Positions 5,740 to 9,135 of a stretch of DNA of 9,135 nucleotides are shown here, one piece after another. Every line of letters starts with the position of its first letter. Position 1 is the stretch's first letter. Made by a program: the position numbers and the translations under genes. Origin of the DNA: Acidimicrobiia bacterium (GTDB lineage Bacteria > Actinomycetota > Acidimicrobiia > Spongiisociales > UBA5794). The notes beneath the pieces were generated by a model that made no database searches, was not told where the DNA came from, and worked only from the letters and a program-made list of their open reading frames with translations. The stretch lies in assembly GCA_030618675.1 (NCBI GenBank), contig JAUXCV010000051.1, positions 1 through 9,135 on the forward strand. The letters are read 5' to 3'.

Positions 5740-5760
5740 GTAGTACGTCGTACGTACTAC
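5740..5760. repeat. Perfect inverted repeat with 9-bp arms
   Basis: GTAGTACGT (5740-5748) and ACGTACTAC (5752-5760) are exact reverse complements separated by CGT. Like the MarR palindrome at 5154-5170 it begins GTAG, ends CTAC and has a 3-nt spacer. It lies between two convergent genes with no start codon nearby, so it may be a regulator site for something unseen or a small structured element. It lacks the U tract of a terminator. Confidence 0.7.
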
Positions 5761-5793
5761 GCACCACGTTCCGAGGCTTCACCCGACTCACTA

Positions 5794-5831
5794 CCGGCTT
5801 CGCCACACCCCGCCCAAATCCGAAGAGCCGG
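5794..5831 (-). terminator. Possible hairpin downstream of the DUF4389 gene
   Basis: CCGGCTTCG (5794-5802) can pair with CGAAGAGCCGG (5821-5831) if a 2-nt bulge is allowed, with a loop of 18 nt. It lies about 70 bp beyond the stop of the minus-strand gene at 5901. No clear U tract follows on the minus strand, so this is a weak candidate. Confidence 0.2.
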
Positions 5832-5900
5832 AAAAGGCATCTGGCTGGTTCGCTCAGGTCAGCAGATCGGGCTTTCTCGGACTCAAGGATCAGAGTTCTC

Positions 5901-6509
5901 TTACGCGAGCGTGAACGGCGGGTACTCGTCGGTGAGGGCGACCGTCCAACCCCACGCCCGTGCCCACCAGCGCTGGTAGTTGAGGACGAACTCGTGGATG
6001 CCGAGTGGCAGCCGGCCGGTGAACACAACGATGATGTAGCCGACCCATGCGACGAGGAGCACTCCGAAGCTCATCAGGAAGAGGATCAGGAAGTGCGGAA
6101 GCGCCGCGATTGAGCGGAGGAGCACGATGCCAAGCATCGCGAGGAGGCGACTCTGTGGCTCCGGCGCCGGCTCGACCGAGACCGTCACGGCGTGCCCTTG
6201 TTCCACCCCGAAGGTCGGGTAGGCGTCGGTGATACCGGCGTACCAGGCGACAACACGGGTGATCCATCGGAGGAAGACGAGTTCAAGGCGGCGGACCAGA
6301 TCCGGTAGTCGACCGTTGAAAGCGATGCCCCAGTATCCGATCCATGCCACGATCTGGATCATCAGGCCGAAGAGAAACAGCAGGATGATGTGCGGCAGGA
6401 GGAGAAGCGCCTTGATGAAGACGATCCCGGATGCTGCGAGCCAGCGATTCCGCTCCTCGTCGTCAACCGGGAACTCAACGGTGATCGGGTATGTTGGGGG
6501 TCCACTCAT
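5901..6509 (-). CDS. DUF4389 membrane protein with internally duplicated domain
   Basis: A 202-residue integral membrane protein made of two similar halves. Residues 33-100 (KALLLLPH...VAWIGYWGIAFNGRLP...WITRVVAWYAGITDAYPTF) repeat at 132-199 (RSIAALPH...VAWVGYIIVVFTGRLP...WARAWGWTVALTDEYPPF), a 99-residue offset. Each half carries the DUF4389 marks: LPH at the start of a hydrophobic helix, VAWxGY, FxGRLP and TDxYPxF. Each half has about two membrane helices. The acidic N-terminal stretch EFPVDDEERNRW resembles the segment that precedes this domain in relatives. ATG 6509 has no Shine-Dalgarno but follows TACCGT by 7 nt. The gene begins 32 bp after the stop of the GlsB/Schlafen fusion gene on the same strand and could be co-transcribed or use its own promoter. 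The family's function is unknown. Confidence 0.85.
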   Translation of the reverse strand: MSGPPTYPITVEFPVDDEERNRWLAASGIVFIKALLLLPHIILLFLFGLMIQIVAWIGYWGIAFNGRLPDLVRRLELVFLRWITRVVAWYAGITDAYPTFGVEQGHAVTVSVEPAPEPQSRLLAMLGIVLLRSIAALPHFLILFLMSFGVLLVAWVGYIIVVFTGRLPLGIHEFVLNYQRWWARAWGWTVALTDEYPPFTLA

Positions 6510-6516
6510 TGGCGCA

Positions 6517-6545
6517 ACGGTACTTGGTCCGTGGTCTTTCGTCAG
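6517..6545 (-). promoter_or_regulatory. Promoter candidate for the DUF4389 gene
   Basis: On the minus strand a -35-like CTGACG (6540-6545, matching the TGAC core of TTGACA) is followed after 17 bp by -10-like TACCGT (6517-6522), then 7 nt and the ATG at 6509. The -35 overlaps the stop codon of the upstream gene (6542-6544). The geometry predicts a leaderless mRNA. Confidence 0.45.
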
Positions 6546-7321
6546 CCCCAGTGCGTTTCCCTGTAGCGCAGCAGTTCGTCGGCGAGCAGTCGCCTGGTCG
6601 AGTTACCGATCCTGACGTAGAAATCGGCAGTTCGGGGCCCTTTCGGCGTGTCGAGGAAGACGGGACGGTCGGATGCCTCGATCTCGACCCGGCAGACGTC
6701 GACTCCCGCGATCGGCTCGAACAACACGGTGACTCGTGTCGCCGCCGTCTTGCCCAGGGTCCGCTGCAAGTGATCGATGAGCCAGAGTTGGAAGCGGTCG
6801 TGATCGGCGACCTTCCCGAGACTCAGGTCGTTCTCGAGGCCCGTCGGTTCGCCCTCGTCGTCGACACCGATGAGGAGGGTGCCCCCGTCGGCGTTCAGGA
6901 AGCCGGCGACGGTCTTGGAGATCACCATCTCCAACTTCTCGTCTCGCTGTCGTGTGTGGGTGTTCCACCTGGCCGTCTGCTTGAACTCCACCCGGTCGGT
7001 CTCGCCACCGGCGGCGATCTGCGGGGAGCCTCTGCGTTTCGGCTTCCGGATTCCCAGGCGGTCCATCACCACGAGGACAAGGGCGAGGACGACAACGGAT
7101 CCGAGGATCGACCCGACGACCGCCCAGATCCCGAACTCGAAGATCTCCCGACCAACCCCGACCCAGTTGCCGATAAGTGCCCCGAGACCGGAGCCGGCGA
7201 TCCCGACGATCGTTGTCTCAGCCCATGAGAGCGGTTGACGACCGGGCAGGATGAGCCGCGCCAGCCAACCGAACACGGTTCCGGCGGCAAGTACGGCGAA
7301 GAAGAGGAAGGCGATCTGCAT
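6542..7321 (-). CDS. Fusion: GlsB/YeaQ/YmgE-like membrane module + Schlafen/AlbA_2-type domain
   Basis: A 259-residue protein with two parts. Residues 1-88 form three hydrophobic helices with GWLARLILPGRQ (18-29) and IVGIAGSGLGALIGNWVG (38-55), the look of the small GlsB/YeaQ/YmgE (transglycosylase-associated) membrane proteins linked to stress. A basic stretch, RKPKRRG (92-98), then leads to a cytoplasmic domain typical of the Schlafen AlbA_2 family: ETDRVEFKQT (107-116, the ExxxxEFK motif), FLNADGGTLLIGVDDEGEPTGLE (141-163, the NxxGGxLxIGVxDxG motif), DRFQLWLIDHLQRTL, and ADFYVRIGNSTRRLLADEL (232-250), the usual FYxRxGNSTxxL ending. Such domains bind or cleave nucleic acids in some families. 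The frame is open to 7387, but ATG 7321 begins the first helix and has TACACT 8 nt upstream. It is divergent from the ECF sigma gene. This domain pairing is unfamiliar to me. Confidence 0.85.
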   Translation of the reverse strand: MQIAFLFFAVLAAGTVFGWLARLILPGRQPLSWAETTIVGIAGSGLGALIGNWVGVGREIFEFGIWAVVGSILGSVVVLALVLVVMDRLGIRKPKRRGSPQIAAGGETDRVEFKQTARWNTHTRQRDEKLEMVISKTVAGFLNADGGTLLIGVDDEGEPTGLENDLSLGKVADHDRFQLWLIDHLQRTLGKTAATRVTVLFEPIAGVDVCRVEIEASDRPVFLDTPKGPRTADFYVRIGNSTRRLLADELLRYRETHWG

Positions 7322-7329
7322 TTGCGGGG

Positions 7330-7335
7330 AGTGTA
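7330..7335 (-). promoter_or_regulatory. Possible -10 box for the membrane/Schlafen fusion gene
   Basis: The minus strand reads TACACT, then 8 nt, then ATG at 7321, with no Shine-Dalgarno. This is a TANNNT element placed for near-leaderless transcription. It lies in the 112-bp divergent spacer shared with the sigma-factor gene, so the two units may be co-regulated. Confidence 0.35.
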
Positions 7336-7404
7336 TTGGTTCGGTGAGAGCACCGGAAGAACGGACCCGAGGAATCTTGTCGCCCACCGGCCGGTACTCG
7401 ATGG

Positions 7405-7410
7405 TCTAAT
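7405..7410 (+). promoter_or_regulatory. Possible -10 box for the ECF sigma operon
   Basis: TCTAAT matches the -10 consensus at 5 of 6 positions and would start transcription near 7417, leaving a short leader that contains GGAGGG (7425-7430) before the GTG at 7434. No standard -35 lies at the correct distance. An autoregulated ECF promoter is possible but was not recognised. Confidence 0.35.
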
Positions 7411-7433
7411 GGGGTGAGAGTCACGGAGGGACT

Positions 7434-7904
7434 GTGGAAGCCGATGAGCGACAAGCGTTCACCCGATTCGTCAAGGAGACGGAGCCGCGACTCTCGTACG
7501 CACTCGCCGCAGCGTACGGGTTGGAAGTCGGGGCGGAGGCAACAGCGGATGCGCTGGCGTGGGCTTGGGAGCACTGGGAGACCCTCAAGGACAAGCGCAA
7601 TCCTGCCGGCTATCTGTACCGGGTCGGTCAGTCGAAGGCCCGGCGGTACTACCGCCCCCAGGTCCTGTTTCCGTCACTGCCGGCGTCCGAAGTCCCCACG
7701 GTCGAGCCGGGCCTCACGAACGCTCTGGCCAGCCTGTCGAAGAACCAACGGGTGGCTGTCGTGTTGATCCACGGGATGGACCACAGCGAACGCGAAGTAG
7801 CCGATCTGCTCGGCATCTCCCGCTGGTCGGTGAGGACACACGCCGAGCGCGGACTGAAACGGATACGACACGCATTGGGGGTGAGCGCAGATGCCACGCC
7901 CTGA
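7434..7904 (+). CDS. ECF-type RNA polymerase sigma factor
   Basis: A 156-residue sigma-70-family protein of the short extracytoplasmic-function type, which directs RNA polymerase to a small stress regulon. Region sigma2 covers about 8-73 (FVKETEPRLSYALAAAYG, then ATADALAWAWEHWETL and NPAGYLYRVGQSKARR). A short Pro-rich linker follows (78-92). Region sigma4 covers about 93-148 (ALASLSKNQRVAVVLIHGMDHSEREVADLLGISRWSVRTHAERGLKRIR), whose helix-turn-helix VADLLGISRWSVRTHAERGL contacts the -35. The GTG start at 7434 is preceded by GGAGGG (7425-7430) with a tight 3-nt gap. Its last 14 nt overlap the next gene, implying translational coupling with a partner that probably controls it. The sigma2 region is somewhat divergent, with DALAWAWEHW at the core-binding helix. 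The signal and regulon are unknown. Confidence 0.9.
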   Translation: MEADERQAFTRFVKETEPRLSYALAAAYGLEVGAEATADALAWAWEHWETLKDKRNPAGYLYRVGQSKARRYYRPQVLFPSLPASEVPTVEPGLTNALASLSKNQRVAVVLIHGMDHSEREVADLLGISRWSVRTHAERGLKRIRHALGVSADATP

Positions 7905-8847
7905 GGCGCAACTGCGTGAGTACTTCGATGCCGGCGTCGAGCGGGTCTCCGCCGAGGACGTCATCGCTCGGTCGAGGGTGAGCGAAAGTGGGCTTCAGCC
8001 ACTCCGCGCGAAGCGCAACCTCAAGCCTGCCTGGGCGGCGGTTGGGGCGTTCGCGGCGACGCTCGTCGGTCTCGGAGGCCTGGCCTCCGTCCTGAAACTC
8101 ACCCCACGCATCGCCGGCGAAGCAGGAGCAGGTGCCGCGGAGACCCTGGAAACCGGCGGGGGCGCGATCGGCGTCTGGCTGATCGCAGCGGTCGTCGCGG
8201 CCGTGGCTGCGGGGTTGACAGTATGGGTGGTCCACGGATCAACGAAGCGAACAGAGCACGAAGAAGTGATCGAGTCCAGGCAAGGAAAGGTGAGGGTCAT
8301 GGAAACCATCGAGAGAACCGATACCGAAGATCGAACGACCGAGAAGACAGGACAACCGACCCGCTGGCCGATCATAGTGATCGTGATCATGGCGATCGCC
8401 CTGGTCGGACTCATCGCCTGGATGACCTTGGCGATGCGCCCCAACAGCCCCACGGCCGCCCCGCCCGAAGTGCAACAACTCATGGAGGACTATTCCGCCG
8501 CATTCAACGCCTACGACGCCGACGCCATCGAGGCAGTGGTGACCGACGGCTTTGAGATGCACGGGAACCTGGCCAGCGGGTCACTGAGTTGGGCGAACGA
8601 CATGGAGAGTCTGAGATCGACTTTCCTTCCGATGCTCGAGGGATGGGAATGGAACAATCCCTACGACGGGCCCTACTACGCGGTGGGTAGCGAATCCACC
8701 ATGTTCATTTCCTCGGAGGGTGGTCGTATGACGGCGACCAGCGGCGACTATCCGGACGGCGACAAGGACTCGGTGTCCCTTTTCCGGATCGTCAGAGAGG
8801 GAGATGAGTGGAAGATTGCAGAGCACTTCACCGCGTTCCAGAACTGA
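7891..8847 (+). CDS. Candidate anti-sigma factor: three membrane helices + extracytoplasmic SnoaL/NTF2-like domain
   Basis: A 318-residue membrane protein whose start overlaps the ECF sigma gene by 14 nt, the usual arrangement for a sigma/anti-sigma pair. The N-terminal cytoplasmic segment LREYFDAGVERVSAEDVIARS (8-28) resembles the short sigma-binding region of actinobacterial anti-sigma factors. Hydrophobic helices lie at about 46-66, 91-115 and 158-182. Between helices two and three is a highly charged loop (117-157, with repeated Glu/Arg/Thr). With three helices and a cytoplasmic N-terminus, the C-terminal domain would face outside. That domain (193-318: VQQLMEDYSAAFNAYDADAIEAVVTDGFEMHG through VSLFRIVREGDEWKIAEHFTAF) has the SnoaL/NTF2-like cone-fold pattern and might bind a ligand. 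ATG 7891 follows a GGGGGTGAG stretch. No canonical HxxxCxxC zinc anti-sigma motif is present, so the role as anti-sigma is inferred from context. Confidence 0.8.
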   Translation: MPRPEAQLREYFDAGVERVSAEDVIARSRVSESGLQPLRAKRNLKPAWAAVGAFAATLVGLGGLASVLKLTPRIAGEAGAGAAETLETGGGAIGVWLIAAVVAAVAAGLTVWVVHGSTKRTEHEEVIESRQGKVRVMETIERTDTEDRTTEKTGQPTRWPIIVIVIMAIALVGLIAWMTLAMRPNSPTAAPPEVQQLMEDYSAAFNAYDADAIEAVVTDGFEMHGNLASGSLSWANDMESLRSTFLPMLEGWEWNNPYDGPYYAVGSESTMFISSEGGRMTATSGDYPDGDKDSVSLFRIVREGDEWKIAEHFTAFQN

Positions 8848-8879
8848 ACTCAGGGCAGGAGCGCAGGAGAGCGGCTTCC

Positions 8880-8929
8880 GACACACACCCGGTCCCCCCG
8901 TTCGAAAGCGGGGGGACCGGTCGTGTGTC
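8880..8929 (+). terminator. Strong hairpin after the sigma/anti-sigma operon
   Basis: An inner 12-bp stem, CCGGTCCCCCCG (8889-8900) pairing with CGGGGGGACCGG (8909-8920), closes the loop TTCGAAAG. Beyond a 2x2 mismatch it is extended by a 7-bp outer stem, GACACAC/GTGTGTC (8880-8886, 8923-8929). It begins 33 bp after the stop at 8847. No U tract follows (TCTCCCC), so it may act as a U-less terminator or as an mRNA 3' stabiliser. Confidence 0.75.
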
Positions 8930-9135
8930 TCCCCACATGGTCCGGGTCAGTCGATCGGATTGTCACGGTTCAAGCTCTCAGAGCCCCCTCAGCCTCCTAC
9001 GTCGGCACCTCCCCCACTTCGCCTCAATCCACGGACTCTGGAGAGATCGGCGCCTCTCCACATGTCCCCTCGGCCGAAGGACGGGGGGACGCGGAGGAGC
9101 GCAGCGACGACGCAGGGGGGCATTCCTCCGCAGGA
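8930..9135. other. Gene-free right end of the window
   Basis: No open frame with a start signal or recognisable protein is seen in these 206 bp on either strand. The first 100 bp are C/T-rich and unremarkable. The last 97 bp hold three adjacent inverted repeats (annotated separately). A promoter or regulatory RNA for a gene beyond the window cannot be excluded. Confidence 0.55.
9039..9131. repeat. Three adjacent inverted repeats
   Basis: Three hairpin-forming units follow one another: TGGAGAG/CTCTCCA (9039-9045, 9054-9060, 8-nt loop), GTCCCC/GGGGAC (9064-9069, 9085-9090, 15-nt loop containing CGGCCG), and GCGGAGGA/TCCTCCGC (9091-9098, 9124-9131, 25-nt loop). The second and third abut without a gap. 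This may be a structured RNA, a REP-like intergenic element, or a regulatory leader for a gene to the right. Confidence 0.55.

Larger units (their letters stand above)
5616..5900. other. Non-coding spacer between convergent genes
   Basis: About 285 bp with no credible gene: open frames here are Arg/Pro-rich and lack start signals. It holds the 9+3+9 palindrome at 5740-5760, an inverted repeat GCTCAT/ATGAGC (5681-5686, 5702-5707), and a possible hairpin at 5794-5831. It is long for a spacer between two convergent 3' ends, so a small RNA or decayed sequence is possible. Confidence 0.6.

Noticed and set aside
5612..6028. 138-aa minus-strand frame filling the convergent spacer
   Set aside because: Ser/Arg-rich with no start signal; it overlaps the MarR 3' end and the DUF4389 gene in another frame and has no recognisable domain.
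6491..7228. 245-aa plus-strand open frame
   Set aside because: It lies opposite the Schlafen fusion gene, has no recognisable domain, and its composition is the antisense image of that gene. The minus-strand protein has clear conserved motifs.
7322..7387. 22-codon extension of the membrane/Schlafen fusion gene
   Set aside because: It would place a polar, charged segment before the first helix and cross the putative promoter. ATG 7321 starts directly at the helix.

Overview
The window looks like chromosomal DNA of a GC-rich actinobacterium, perhaps an uncultured Acidimicrobiia-like lineage. This is inferred from GC-rich codon use, the mixture of Shine-Dalgarno and apparently leaderless genes, TANNNT-type -10 boxes, and an ECF sigma/anti-sigma pair. 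No rRNA, tRNA, CRISPR array, transposase or phage gene is visible. Nine complete protein genes and one truncated gene are supported.

Left part (1-2480). The 3' end of an apolipoprotein N-acyltransferase gene (lnt) is followed by a good sigma-70-like promoter and a 62-residue zinc-knuckle protein. A strong 14-bp hairpin terminator separates these from a convergent class III PLP aminotransferase on the minus strand. The spacer upstream of the aminotransferase is packed with short tandem repeats: five 8-mers, then four 7-mers, then two 7-mers.

Middle (2480-5900). On the minus strand a MobA-like nucleotidyltransferase is followed 22 bp later by a crotonase. The crotonase active-site Asp/Glu/Asp pattern fits delta(3,5)-delta(2,4)-dienoyl-CoA isomerase rather than ordinary enoyl-CoA hydratase. 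Divergent from mobA is a DUF4349 lipoprotein with a C-terminal membrane helix. It is followed by a MarR-family regulator that has a perfect palindrome over its putative -10 box. A 285-bp non-coding stretch with a striking 9+3+9 palindrome follows.

Right part (5901-9135). Two minus-strand membrane genes are divergent from an ECF sigma factor and its overlapping membrane partner. One is a duplicated DUF4389 protein. The other fuses a GlsB/YeaQ/YmgE-like three-helix membrane module to a Schlafen/AlbA_2-type domain. The sigma partner is a candidate anti-sigma factor carrying an extracytoplasmic SnoaL/NTF2-like domain. This cluster is the best candidate for an unusual envelope-signalling or defence-like system. 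The window ends in a strong hairpin and a run of three adjacent inverted repeats with no gene.

The observations most worth following are the membrane-tethered Schlafen-like fusion beside the sigma/anti-sigma pair, the Cys-to-Ser change at the Lnt nucleophile position, the recurring TANNNT box 6-8 nt before ATG in five genes lacking a Shine-Dalgarno, and the 7/8-mer tandem repeats in the spacers.
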